From positions 1 through 64,000 of the forward strand of contig JAADDW010000022.1 in assembly GCA_013153715.1 (NCBI GenBank): a stretch of 64,000 nt of DNA. The letters run 5' to 3'. Shown in pieces: positions 9,854-19,220 of this stretch. Below the pieces are notes generated by a model. The model did not search any database and had not been told where the DNA came from. It was given only the letters and a program-made list of their open reading frames with translations. The first letter of the stretch is position 1, and every line of letters begins with the position of its first letter. A program made the position numbers and the translations under genes. The stretch comes from Campylobacterota bacterium. Lineage in GTDB: Bacteria > Campylobacterota > Campylobacteria > Campylobacterales > Nitratiruptoraceae.

Positions 9854-10678
9854 TCACTCCTCTTTGATCTGTTTATCGAGAGTTCTCATCTTCGTATCCA
9901 ACTCGTTGGCCCCTTGGCTCCGAACCTTCTCCAACTCCCTATCGAACCGCCGCTCCACCTCATCCATAAGGTGGAAGAGGGAGCTCTTCATCTCCTCACT
10001 GATCTCCTCCTGGGTCTTCACATAGCTCTGGGTCACATCATAGACCGAATCGACAAAGACCACCAGAAACTTCCTCAACCTCCTGACATAGGCGGGCTTC
10101 TTATCCAGCTCCTGGAGAATCTCCTCCGCCTTCTTCAAGGTCCGCTCCACCCGTTTCCTCAGATCGTAGTTGCGAATATCCTTGACCAGCTCCTGGCTCT
10201 TTTTCAGCTTCTCCCGAGCCTCCTGGAGGGTTTTGTAGGCCACCTCGCTCCCCATATCCCCCGTATCGGGTATCTTATCCTTCATGGGATCGAAGCCGTA
10301 CCAGAGATAGTATCCCACAAAGGCGATGAGAGCCAGAAAGAGGGATTGGAAGAGCCCCATCCGGGAGAGGACGAAGGCAGAATAGAAGGTGGCCAGGGAG
10401 AGGAAGATGGCCCCCGTCAGCTTGTATGGTTTAGGGGCCTTGGCGAAATGGACACTCTCATACTCCCACTGGGCGGCAAACCCCTTTTTGGAGAAGTAGA
10501 GGGCGGCCAGGAAGAGGAGAAAGGCGATGAGGTTGAGGAAGAAGGCCCCGATCTGGAGGGAGAAGAGGGCGAGGACAACCGAGATGAGGGGGGGGATGAG
10601 GAAGAGGTAGAGCAGTATTCCGAGGGTCTTGGTCCGTTTCACATAGGTTGTCGAGTCGATTCGTCGGGCGACAGGCAT
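9854..10678 (-). CDS. XpaC-like membrane protein (5-bromo-4-chloroindolyl phosphate hydrolysis family)
   Basis: N-terminal TM pairs followed by helical cytoplasmic region; adjacent to telA as in yaaN-xpaC. Confidence 0.68.
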   Translation of the reverse strand: MPVARRIDSTTYVKRTKTLGILLYLFLIPPLISVVLALFSLQIGAFFLNLIAFLLFLAALYFSKKGFAAQWEYESVHFAKAPKPYKLTGAIFLSLATFYSAFVLSRMGLFQSLFLALIAFVGYYLWYGFDPMKDKIPDTGDMGSEVAYKTLQEAREKLKKSQELVKDIRNYDLRKRVERTLKKAEEILQELDKKPAYVRRLRKFLVVFVDSVYDVTQSYVKTQEEISEEMKSSLFHLMDEVERRFDRELEKVRSQGANELDTKMRTLDKQIKEE

Positions 10679-10680
10679 CT

Positions 10681-10785
10681 CTACCCTTTAAAGAGATAGA
10701 TAAGGGGGTACCACGCCGCAAAACCGGCACTGAACAGGAGGAAGAAGAAGCCAAAGAATTTACGGAGAAACTTACCCACTCCCAC
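10681..10785 (-). CDS. 34-aa membrane micropeptide, GTG start (not in supplied ORF track)
   Basis: Hand translation MGVGKFLRKFFGFFFLLFSAGFAAWYPLIYLFKG*; AAAGGAG a few nt upstream; stop lies 2 nt before the xpaC ATG. Confidence 0.5.
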   Translation of the reverse strand: MGVGKFLRKFFGFFFLLFSAGFAAWYPLIYLFKG

Positions 10786-10789
10786 TCCT

Positions 10790-11938
10790 TTAGAGGTACT
10801 CTATTGTACCATAAATCTCCTGGTCTCTGTAGAGCCCCTTCCCTTCCACCGGACCCTCAGGATCGAACCGAATCAATCGGGCGGTGTAGCCACACTTGAT
10901 AAATCCGTGCCTCAACCCCAATTGGGCGGCCCCGTTGGCGCTGGTCAGCTCCAGGAGCCTCTCCATGGAGATAATCCCCTCCTTCACCAATCGGGTATAG
11001 GCGAGGGGGAGGTAGAAGGAGAGGGCATCGATACCGTAGGCGGCCTCATCGAAGCTGAGATCCTTCTTCGTATAGGATTGGGGGGTGTGGAGGGAGGTGA
11101 GGAAGTCGATCTTCCCATCTACCAGGGCTTGGAGGAGCCTCTCCCGCTCCTCCCTATCCCGGAGGGGGGGATCCAGCTTGGCCAAGGTGTTGTACCCCCG
11201 ACAGGCCTCGTCGGTATTGAGGAGGTGGTGGATCGGAACCTCGGCATAGGAGTAGGTACTCTGGGCTATCAGGTCTAGAGAGTGGGCCGTCGAGATTCCC
11301 TGGAAGATGACGGTGACTCCGTAGAACTCTCCAAACTCTATGATCTTGGCCACCTCACTATACTCCTCTATGACACTCCTCCCGCTGAGGCCGAGTTCAA
11401 AGGAGACCGCCCCCTCATGCATCACCCCATCTCCCACCAGAGCCCTATTTCGGAGACGGACGAAGAGGGGGAGATTTAACATCTTTCCATATTGGAAGAG
11501 AGGGATCAGGAGATCACTCCTCGTATCGCTACAGAGGGTTATTCCGACGGCGAACTCCCTAGCCAAGGTGGCTATCTCACTCAATCCCTCTCCAGAGACC
11601 CCTTGAAGGGCCGGGTAGAGATCGATCTCCAGGGCCTGACTCTTGACAAATTCCAAAGTCATCTCCCCGTTGAGGGGGGGCTCTGTAGTCGAGGAGAGGA
11701 CTCCTATCCCGACTCCCCCCTTCCTCCCCTCTTCCGAGAGCCTCTGGAGGTTCTCGCCATTGAGCCTCCCATCCAGGGGGGTCAGGTTGAGATCGACAAG
11801 GGCGGGAATGACCCAGCTTCCCTGGAGGTCTATCCCTCCCTCCAGCTTTCCAACCCGTCTGATCACCCCCCCTTCCACCTCAATATCGACCACTCTCCCT
11901 CCATCTGGATCGATGGCAAAAAGATTTCTATAGACCAC
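10790..11938 (-). CDS. Dihydroorotase-like amidohydrolase, probably non-catalytic (PyrX-like)
   Basis: WVIPALVDLNLTPLDGRL where DxHxH is expected; ASRHTPQSYTKKD-like SLHTPQSYTKKDLSFDEAAYGIDALSFYLPLAY; LTSANGAAQLGL. Confidence 0.78.
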   Translation of the reverse strand: MVYRNLFAIDPDGGRVVDIEVEGGVIRRVGKLEGGIDLQGSWVIPALVDLNLTPLDGRLNGENLQRLSEEGRKGGVGIGVLSSTTEPPLNGEMTLEFVKSQALEIDLYPALQGVSGEGLSEIATLAREFAVGITLCSDTRSDLLIPLFQYGKMLNLPLFVRLRNRALVGDGVMHEGAVSFELGLSGRSVIEEYSEVAKIIEFGEFYGVTVIFQGISTAHSLDLIAQSTYSYAEVPIHHLLNTDEACRGYNTLAKLDPPLRDREERERLLQALVDGKIDFLTSLHTPQSYTKKDLSFDEAAYGIDALSFYLPLAYTRLVKEGIISMERLLELTSANGAAQLGLRHGFIKCGYTARLIRFDPEGPVEGKGLYRDQEIYGTIEYL

Positions 11939-12314
11939 CCTTGATCTCCTCCAACTTTTTGAGAAAGAGCTTGGCGGGAGCGGCTCCCGCCAGAGGTCGC
12001 CCTATCCTCCTCCCCTCCCTATCGAGAAAGTAGAAGGTAGGGGTTCCGTAGGCCTTGTAACCCAACTTCCGAGCCTCTTCCAGCAGGAGCCGAACGGGAA
12101 TATAGTTGTTCTCTATAAACTCTACCAGCTCTTCATCTTCAAAGGCCACCTCCTCCATATAGTCACACATGGCACACCCTTTCTGGGTCACCATGATCAT
12201 GAGTGGCTTCCCCTCTCTCTTGGCAACCTTCAGACCCTCTCCATAGGAGTACCAGTCAAAATCTGCTCCCAGAAGGGAGACCGTCACAAGAAGGGAGAGG
12301 AACAGCTCTCTCAT
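11928..12314 (-). CDS. Periplasmic thioredoxin-fold protein with CxxC-type site
   Basis: Signal peptide; GKPLMIMVTQKGCAMCDYMEEVAF; GTPTFYFLDREGRRI. Confidence 0.8.
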   Translation of the reverse strand: MRELFLSLLVTVSLLGADFDWYSYGEGLKVAKREGKPLMIMVTQKGCAMCDYMEEVAFEDEELVEFIENNYIPVRLLLEEARKLGYKAYGTPTFYFLDREGRRIGRPLAGAAPAKLFLKKLEEIKGGL

Positions 12315-14059
12315 CTGACCTCCTTCAAGATGGCTAGAAAGCTCTGGGCATCTTTGAAACCGATGACCCGGGCCACCTCTCTCCCATCTTTGAAGATGAG
12401 AATGGCCGGAGGGCCGAAGAGATGGAACCTCTTGAGAAAGGCCTTATCACTCTCGGAATTGTCGGTCACATCGAGTTTAAACCTCTTGAAACGGCGGAGC
12501 TCCTCGATGACGGCCGGATCGCTGAAGGTGTACTCCTCCAACTCCTTGCAACTGGTGCACCATTGGGCGGTTACATCGACGATAACCGGTTCTCGGGACT
12601 CTTTCAGAATGGCCTCCAGCTCCTGGAGGTTCTCGATAGGGTGGAAGAGGGGCTCCCCCTCCCGATCGACAGAGACTCCCCCTCCCCCCCGAACTTTGAG
12701 GATATGGAGGGGATCGAGGGGGTTGGTGGCCCCTGTAAAACCTCCAAAGAAGAGGAAGAGTCCGTAGATGAAGAGGAGGAGGGCCACTGTCTTCCGGAGG
12801 TAGTGCCACCAGTGGGCCCCCTCCTCTATCCCCTCAAGTCCCCTCATATAGACGGCACTCCCAATAAAGAGGGCGGCCCAGAGGAGGAGGGTGATGGAGG
12901 GAGGGAGAATCCGCCCCACCATCCAGATGGCAACTCCCAACATGACAACACCAAAGACCCTATTGACACTCTCCATCCAGCCACCAGGCTTTGGCATAAA
13001 CTTCCCAGCCCCGGTCCCGATGAGGAGGAGGGGAGCCCCCATACCGAGACTCATGGAGAAGAGGGCCGCCCCTCCAAGGAGGGCATCTCCGGTCTGGCCA
13101 ATATAGATGAGGGCCCCCGCCAGGGGAGGGGCGACACAGGGACCGACAATGAGGGCAGAGAGGAACCCCATAATGGCCACCCCTACCAGCCCCCCTCTGC
13201 TTCCAGCTTCGTCACTCTTCTTGGCGATCTTGGTCTGGAGAGAGGAGGGGAGACCGATCTCATAGAAACCGAACATACTGAAGGCGAGGGCTACAAAGAT
13301 GAGGGCGAAGAGGGTAATAATAACGGGGTTCTGGAAGGCGGCCTGGAGGTTGGAACCGAAGAGGGCGGCTACAACACCGGCCAAGGTGTAGGTGAGGGCC
13401 ATGGAGAGGACATAGACCAGGGAGTAGAGGAAGGCCTTCCGTGTATTCATATCCTTGGATCCCACAATGAGTGAAGAGAGAATGGGGATCATGGGGAAGA
13501 CGCAGGGGGTAAAGGCCAGGAGGAGCCCAAAGATGAAGAAGGTCCCCAAAATAATGGGGAGACTCCTATTTTTCAGAAGGGAGAGAACCTCATCTTCATC
13601 CCCTTGGGAAGAGGGGGGGTTCTCCTCTCCCTCTCCCCCCTTCTTCCCCTCTGGAACATGGAGGGAGAACACCTTTTTCTGGGGAGGGTAACATATCCCG
13701 ATCTCGCTACACCCCTGATAACTCACCTCCAGCTTCAGATCCCCCGATCCGAGGAGCTCCAGAGGAATAGAGAGCTGGAGACTCCCCCGATAGACCTCAT
13801 CTCCATGGAGCTTCTCAGCCGGCGGCAGTTCCAGGGGGATTACCTTCTCCTCAGGCTCCACCTCCCTCACTTTGAGACTCTTCTTGTAAAGATAGATCTT
13901 GGGAGCTATATCGATCCTGACCACTACCTCTCCCTCTCTCAGGGAGAGTGACGGCTTGAACGCCTCCTCCACAGGGAGAATCTTCTGGTCTCCTCCGACC
14001 CCTCCGACAAATCCGAAGAGCCAGAGGGTAACGGAGATCAGTAACAGAACTATCCTCAT
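12311..14059 (-). CDS. dsbD: Thiol:disulfide interchange protein DsbD
   Basis: N-terminal domain, TM domain FTPCVFPMIPILSSLI, C-terminal thioredoxin VDVTAQWCTSCKELEEYTF. Confidence 0.94.
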   Translation of the reverse strand: MRIVLLLISVTLWLFGFVGGVGGDQKILPVEEAFKPSLSLREGEVVVRIDIAPKIYLYKKSLKVREVEPEEKVIPLELPPAEKLHGDEVYRGSLQLSIPLELLGSGDLKLEVSYQGCSEIGICYPPQKKVFSLHVPEGKKGGEGEENPPSSQGDEDEVLSLLKNRSLPIILGTFFIFGLLLAFTPCVFPMIPILSSLIVGSKDMNTRKAFLYSLVYVLSMALTYTLAGVVAALFGSNLQAAFQNPVIITLFALIFVALAFSMFGFYEIGLPSSLQTKIAKKSDEAGSRGGLVGVAIMGFLSALIVGPCVAPPLAGALIYIGQTGDALLGGAALFSMSLGMGAPLLLIGTGAGKFMPKPGGWMESVNRVFGVVMLGVAIWMVGRILPPSITLLLWAALFIGSAVYMRGLEGIEEGAHWWHYLRKTVALLLFIYGLFLFFGGFTGATNPLDPLHILKVRGGGGVSVDREGEPLFHPIENLQELEAILKESREPVIVDVTAQWCTSCKELEEYTFSDPAVIEELRRFKRFKLDVTDNSESDKAFLKRFHLFGPPAILIFKDGREVARVIGFKDAQSFLAILKEVR

Positions 14060-14211
14060 CTAGGCCTCCTCTATCCCAAATTCCAAATCTCCCGACAGCG
14101 GATCGGAGAGACCTCCTCTGGGACCGATCCCTCACCTCCAATCCACAGCAGGAATATAAGCGGGTTTTGGTAAAATCTATTGTAACCAAAAATAGTTAGA
14201 AAGAGAGAGTC

Positions 14212-16134
14212 ATGGGAGAGAGATTGGAGAACGCCCAATCCCCCTACCTCCAGAGAAACAGGGAGAGCCCTGTAGAGTGGTATGAGTGGGGGGAGGAACC
14301 GTTCCGGAGGGCAAAGGAGGAGGAGAAGCTCATCTTCCTCTCCATAGGGTACAGCAGTTGCCACTGGTGCCATGTAATGGAGCGGGAGGTCTTTGAGAAC
14401 AGGGAAGTCGCCGACCTTTTGAACAGGGAGTTTATCTCCATCAAGGTCGATAGGGAGGAGCGTCCCGACATAGACCGCTACTACCAAGAGGTCTATCGGC
14501 TCCTCAACCAGCAGTCCGGAGGATGGCCCCTCTCCATCTTCATGACTCCGGATAGAAAACCCTTCTTCGCCGCCACCTATATTCCCCTGGAGCCCAGAGA
14601 TGGGCGGGTAGGCTTTAAGGAGTTGATAGAGAATATGGTCCGCCTCTTCAAGAGGGCACCCCGGGAGATCTACGATCAGGCAGACCAGATAGTCCAATTT
14701 ATGAAACCAGCAACAAAGGTAGAGGAGATGGTCCCACTGGATCGGAACATTGGAGAGCACTTTCTAGAGGCGGCTCGGCGCTTCTTCGACCCGATCAACG
14801 GGGGATTTGGATCGAAGCCCAAATTCCCCCACACCTCGATCATCAACACCCTCCTCACAATCTACCGACTGGAGGGGAGGGAGGAGGCCCTCCAGATGGC
14901 AACCAAAACCCTCCGAGAGATGGCTCGGGGAGGGTTGAGAGACATTGTGGACGGAGGGTTCTGTCGCTACACCACCGATGAAGAGTGGAGTATCCCCCAC
15001 TTTGAGAAGATGACCTACGACAACGCCCTCCTCATGGAGAGCTATCTGAGGGCATACCACACCACACGGGACCCCTTCTTCAGAGGGATAGCCCTTGAGA
15101 TAGCTGAGTTCATGATGGAGTATATGGAGGAGAAGGGGCTCTTCTTCAGCGCCAGCGACGCCGACAGCCAAGGGGTCGAAGGGGGGTATTTCACCTACGA
15201 TTACAGGGAGGTTGTAGAGAAGTTGAAGAGGGACGGCTTTGGAGAGGAGGAGATCGAGGCCGTTCTGGAGCGACTCAACATCAAGAGGGAGGGAGCCATC
15301 GGGGGGAGAAGTCTCCCCAGGACGGAGGAGCCCCTCTCCAGCACAGATGAGGAACCGGTCCTCAAGAGTCTCAAAGAGATCCGAAAGAACCGCCCCTACC
15401 CCTTCATCGACAAGAAGATCATCACCAGCTGGAACGCCATGATGATCCGGAGCCTCTATATCGCCGCCCGAATGGATAACCGCTATTTCGAGGTGGCGGA
15501 GGAATCTATGGAAGCCCTCCTCAAGCTGATGCTCGTCGACGACCACCTCTACCACAGCACCATTATCGGGGAGAGACCCAAGATCAAAGGGTTCCTGGAG
15601 GATTACGCCTATCTGGCCATCGCCCTCCTGGAAGGGTACAAGACCACACTCAAGGAAGAGTATCTGGCCAAGGCCCAGCTCCTGGTAGAAGATAGTCTGG
15701 TAGAGTTCTTCGACGGGGGGCGGTGGCAGTTCAGCAAGGGGGAGTTCTGCACCGAAGCCGACTACAACGACAGCTCCTATCCCAGCAGTGCCGCTGTCAT
15801 GGTTGACGCCCTCCTCACCCTCGGAGCCTTGAGGGAGAGCCGCTATTTCGATTTCGCCTTCGATACACTCCGGGCCTACAGCGGTCAGATAGAGAAGTTC
15901 ATGCCGTGGTGTGGCCGCTTTGTGGAGGAGACCCTCCGCTACCTCCATCAGGATAGAGTGATCGCCTCAACCCCCGAAAATCTAGCCCCCTGCACCCTCC
16001 AGATCGACCTGGTCCGTTACCCTTTCACCCTGCTCAAGGGAGAGGAACATGGGAGCTACCTCCTCTGTGATAGGGAGAGTTGCCGGAAGGAGAGTGAAAG
16101 TTGCCAGGAGATCTTGAGGAGTCTCGATGGCTGA
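14212..16134 (+). CDS. Thioredoxin domain-containing protein (YyaL/DUF255 family)
   Basis: NAQSPYLQRNRESPVEWYEWGEEPFRRA...SIGYSSCHWCHVMEREVFEN...GGWPLSIFMTPDRKPFFAATY. Confidence 0.92.
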   Translation: MGERLENAQSPYLQRNRESPVEWYEWGEEPFRRAKEEEKLIFLSIGYSSCHWCHVMEREVFENREVADLLNREFISIKVDREERPDIDRYYQEVYRLLNQQSGGWPLSIFMTPDRKPFFAATYIPLEPRDGRVGFKELIENMVRLFKRAPREIYDQADQIVQFMKPATKVEEMVPLDRNIGEHFLEAARRFFDPINGGFGSKPKFPHTSIINTLLTIYRLEGREEALQMATKTLREMARGGLRDIVDGGFCRYTTDEEWSIPHFEKMTYDNALLMESYLRAYHTTRDPFFRGIALEIAEFMMEYMEEKGLFFSASDADSQGVEGGYFTYDYREVVEKLKRDGFGEEEIEAVLERLNIKREGAIGGRSLPRTEEPLSSTDEEPVLKSLKEIRKNRPYPFIDKKIITSWNAMMIRSLYIAARMDNRYFEVAEESMEALLKLMLVDDHLYHSTIIGERPKIKGFLEDYAYLAIALLEGYKTTLKEEYLAKAQLLVEDSLVEFFDGGRWQFSKGEFCTEADYNDSSYPSSAAVMVDALLTLGALRESRYFDFAFDTLRAYSGQIEKFMPWCGRFVEETLRYLHQDRVIASTPENLAPCTLQIDLVRYPFTLLKGEEHGSYLLCDRESCRKESESCQEILRSLDG

Positions 16135-16651
16135 AGCACTCTTGGGAGGAGGGTGTTTCTGGTGCCTTGAGGCCCTCTTTCGGAGGGTACCCGGAGTCCA
16201 AAAGGTGGTGAGTGGATATGCAGGTTGCAACTCTCCCCACCCGCCAACCTATCGGGAGGTCTCCAGAGGGGAGACGGGCTGTGCCGAAGCAGTCCTCATC
16301 CACTACGACCCTGAGAGGGTGAATTATGAGGAGCTTCTCCTCCTCTTTTTCGCACTCCACGACCCTACCCAGCTCAACCGACAGGGAGCAGATGTGGGGA
16401 GCCAGTACCGCTCAGTCATCTTTCCCCTCTCCCAGGAACAGAGGAGGATTGCGGAGGAGGTCAGGGAGAGAATGGACTCCATGCTGGGAGGGAGGGTTGT
16501 GACAACGATCGAAGAGTATGGCACATTCTACCCGGCAGAGGAGTACCACCAGAACTACTATGAGAGAAACCCCTCTCTTCCCTACTGCCGTTTTGTCATC
16601 AGACCCAAACTGGAGAAGTTGAAAGAGATAATGGAGTACCCCGATGATTAA
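16127..16651 (+). CDS. msrA: Peptide-methionine (S)-S-oxide reductase MsrA
   Basis: LGGGCFWCLEALFRRVPGV, SGYAGC, DVGSQYRSVIF, AEEYHQNYY. Confidence 0.95.
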   Translation: MAEALLGGGCFWCLEALFRRVPGVQKVVSGYAGCNSPHPPTYREVSRGETGCAEAVLIHYDPERVNYEELLLLFFALHDPTQLNRQGADVGSQYRSVIFPLSQEQRRIAEEVRERMDSMLGGRVVTTIEEYGTFYPAEEYHQNYYERNPSLPYCRFVIRPKLEKLKEIMEYPDD

Positions 16652-16958
16652 AGTGATCCTACCCCTAGCCCTTTTAGCTCTGGCAGTACTCTACAAAATC
16701 CATAAGGACTTTGAGGGAGATCTGCGGAAGGCCATTCTCGATGTGGTCCTCCTCCTCTTTCTCCTCTTCGCCACAGGGTTTACCGTCTACCTGAGGGTCT
16801 ATACCCCTCTCCTCTTCTTCCATATCTCCCTCCTCCTGGTAGGGTGGGGGAGTTACCTTCTCTACCTCTTCGGGAAGGGGAGGAAGATCATCCTGATCCT
16901 CTCCCCCCTTGTGACAATTATCGCCTTCTTCGCCGCAGGTCTCTGGTTTGGAGATTAG
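16644..16958 (+). CDS. Small membrane protein of unknown function (3-4 TM)
   Basis: Overlaps msrA stop (ATGATTAA); hydrophobic throughout. Confidence 0.7.
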   Translation: MIKVILPLALLALAVLYKIHKDFEGDLRKAILDVVLLLFLLFATGFTVYLRVYTPLLFFHISLLLVGWGSYLLYLFGKGRKIILILSPLVTIIAFFAAGLWFGD

Positions 16959-19183
16959 TAGGGGAACTCTGTGGCCACCTCGGGATTGGTGCACCGCACA
17001 GTCCCATCTTCATACCCTTTGAACACCACCTGGACCTCCCCGGTCTTCTCGTCCTTCGTCTCCTCATATTTGGGGGCCGGGTAGATACAGAGCTTCACGA
17101 AGCCCCAACCATCGGTCTTCTGGAGGTTCAATCTCCCTGTAACGGAACCCAACTGGCTCCTGCTCAGACACCTATTACGGGTCGGGGTGAAGTAGAAGTA
17201 GCTCACCTTCTCACCGAGACACTCGGCGCCGAAATTGGAGTAGCTCAATCCGTAGCTGGCATCGGTATAGACAATCTGGAGATGGTAGGAGCAGAGAGAG
17301 GCATCTTTACAGCTCATGGTCTCGGGCATTGTGAGCTCTGTCCCCGTCAAAGTCCGCTTGAAGGAGTTCCCCAACCGAACTCTTCCATCTCCGATGGAGG
17401 CGTTGATGAAAATATCTTTCCCTCCAAAGAATTTGGGATAGATGATCTGGAACCTGACCTGTCGATCTTTGATGGTATAGACTCCGTCGGCATGGTCCAA
17501 CATGATACTGGAGATGGTCTCCCTCTTCGGATCCCATCTGCTCTCATTCCCTATGACAAAGGTGAGCCGATCCACCCTCTTCCTCTCCATGGAGCCTTGG
17601 AGGAGAATCTCATCTCTATCGATAATCGATGTGATGGTCCACCCCCCTAGATAGTTGGGATCCTGACGGCTCCCGTTGGGGATGACGATCAATTTATCTC
17701 TGTAGGTCTCCACCTTGGTAAGATCGAAGAGGGAGGAGGAGAATTTGAGACTATCCTCCCCCACCCTCTCCAAAGTACCGGTGAAGAGCCCATCTCGGAA
17801 GCCGTCAAAATAGACATGGCTATTCTCCGCCAAAGGGTCGAAGGTGAAGAAGTGGCCCTGCTGGTAGTACCAGTCGGTATCGATCTTGGGATTGAGGAGG
17901 GTAATGTGGACCCTGTTCCCGTTGTAGCGGGAACTTCTGAGCTTCAAGGTGTAGGTATCGATGAAGAAACCTGTCGAACTGTTATATTCGCTCCCCACAT
18001 ACTCCAGGGTCAGTGTGTTATTGAGCCGCTGGGTCACGGGATAGCTCACCTTCTTGACCACCTTGGTCAGATTGGGGATCCCCTTGAGAAAGACTGTCAC
18101 CTCAAATTCGGCCTGGCCGACCTTCTCCCCCTTAACGAGGACATCGATACTCCCCGAGGAGATCTCCCGCTGGACAATCTGCCTGTGGAGATTTCCATAG
18201 ATGTCGATAAGCTGGGCATTCTCATTGAGGGATTTGACCACCACCTGCTCAATCTTTTGGGCCGGAAGGGGGCGGAGATCTTCAGATCCGATAACCTTGA
18301 TTGTGAGATGGTTGATCTGCCCCACAATGATGGCCTGATCCTCATTCTCCACCTCAACCATATAGCTCTGGGGCTTGTAGAGGATTTTGAAGGGGACAAC
18401 CTTATTCACCTTCTGAATGAAGCCCTCCTCGTTGGCTATCTTGGCCGTCATGATGAGGGAGGCCTCCCCATCTTCCCCGAAACTCTCGACCCGGACGCTC
18501 CCTTCGGAGATATGGGAGAGGGTCACCTCCCCGACACTCTTGCCATCGTCGGTCACAATTCTAAGGAGGGAGGAGTTGGAAGATCTGATAGTCAGCTCCT
18601 GGACATCTTCACCCTTCACCTGGACCCGGGTATCCCGATCCATCAAGAGGAATCTCACCTCTCCCTGGGTATTGGTGTAGAGGATGTGGGGAGCCTCCAC
18701 AATGAAATCCACATTCCCAAACCGAATGGGCTCCATATTGACCACTTTGATAGGACCGAAGCGGGAGAGAGATTGGGATGTGAAGGTCTCCTCCCCCGTC
18801 TTGACACTATTCTCCATGACCAGATCACCGCTGACATAGATAAAATCTGTGGGACAGGGAGAGGCAAAGGTCAATTTGAAATTAAAGTAGCCGTTGGAAT
18901 CGAGCTTCCCACTCTCCGAAGGGACCTGTTCAGCAATAATGCACCGCCCCGCATCAAAGGTAACCCCTTTGACCAGGTACTCCCTCCGGACAGTATCGGT
19001 CGTAATACTCTCATAGTTCCCGACATAGACCTTTCCAACTACCTCTGTTGGGGAGGTGTAGTGGAAAACTGAACGGGACCTCTCTACCTGTTGAGGTTCC
19101 ACACTGGTCTTGTGGTCTATCTGGGGATGGTCCGCCAAGGAAGAGAAGAGCAGAGCAACAGAGGCCAGTAACTCCTTGAACAT
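16955..19183 (-). CDS. Large exported beta-rich protein of unknown function, 742 aa
   Basis: N-terminal signal-like segment, Ig-like/beta-rich repeats, Cys-containing C-terminal region; no family recognised. Confidence 0.75.
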   Translation of the reverse strand: MFKELLASVALLFSSLADHPQIDHKTSVEPQQVERSRSVFHYTSPTEVVGKVYVGNYESITTDTVRREYLVKGVTFDAGRCIIAEQVPSESGKLDSNGYFNFKLTFASPCPTDFIYVSGDLVMENSVKTGEETFTSQSLSRFGPIKVVNMEPIRFGNVDFIVEAPHILYTNTQGEVRFLLMDRDTRVQVKGEDVQELTIRSSNSSLLRIVTDDGKSVGEVTLSHISEGSVRVESFGEDGEASLIMTAKIANEEGFIQKVNKVVPFKILYKPQSYMVEVENEDQAIIVGQINHLTIKVIGSEDLRPLPAQKIEQVVVKSLNENAQLIDIYGNLHRQIVQREISSGSIDVLVKGEKVGQAEFEVTVFLKGIPNLTKVVKKVSYPVTQRLNNTLTLEYVGSEYNSSTGFFIDTYTLKLRSSRYNGNRVHITLLNPKIDTDWYYQQGHFFTFDPLAENSHVYFDGFRDGLFTGTLERVGEDSLKFSSSLFDLTKVETYRDKLIVIPNGSRQDPNYLGGWTITSIIDRDEILLQGSMERKRVDRLTFVIGNESRWDPKRETISSIMLDHADGVYTIKDRQVRFQIIYPKFFGGKDIFINASIGDGRVRLGNSFKRTLTGTELTMPETMSCKDASLCSYHLQIVYTDASYGLSYSNFGAECLGEKVSYFYFTPTRNRCLSRSQLGSVTGRLNLQKTDGWGFVKLCIYPAPKYEETKDEKTGEVQVVFKGYEDGTVRCTNPEVATEFPY

Positions 19184-19220
19184 CGCATACCTTTTGGTGG
19201 GATAGAGTTAGGTACCTATA

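Noticed and set aside
14764-15948. 394-aa minus ORF opposite the YyaL gene
   Set aside because: Antisense of a conserved protein, no independent RBS or domain
17816-19072. 418-aa plus ORF opposite the exported protein
   Set aside because: Translation resembles antisense composition; the minus-strand frame has a signal peptide and more protein-like sequence
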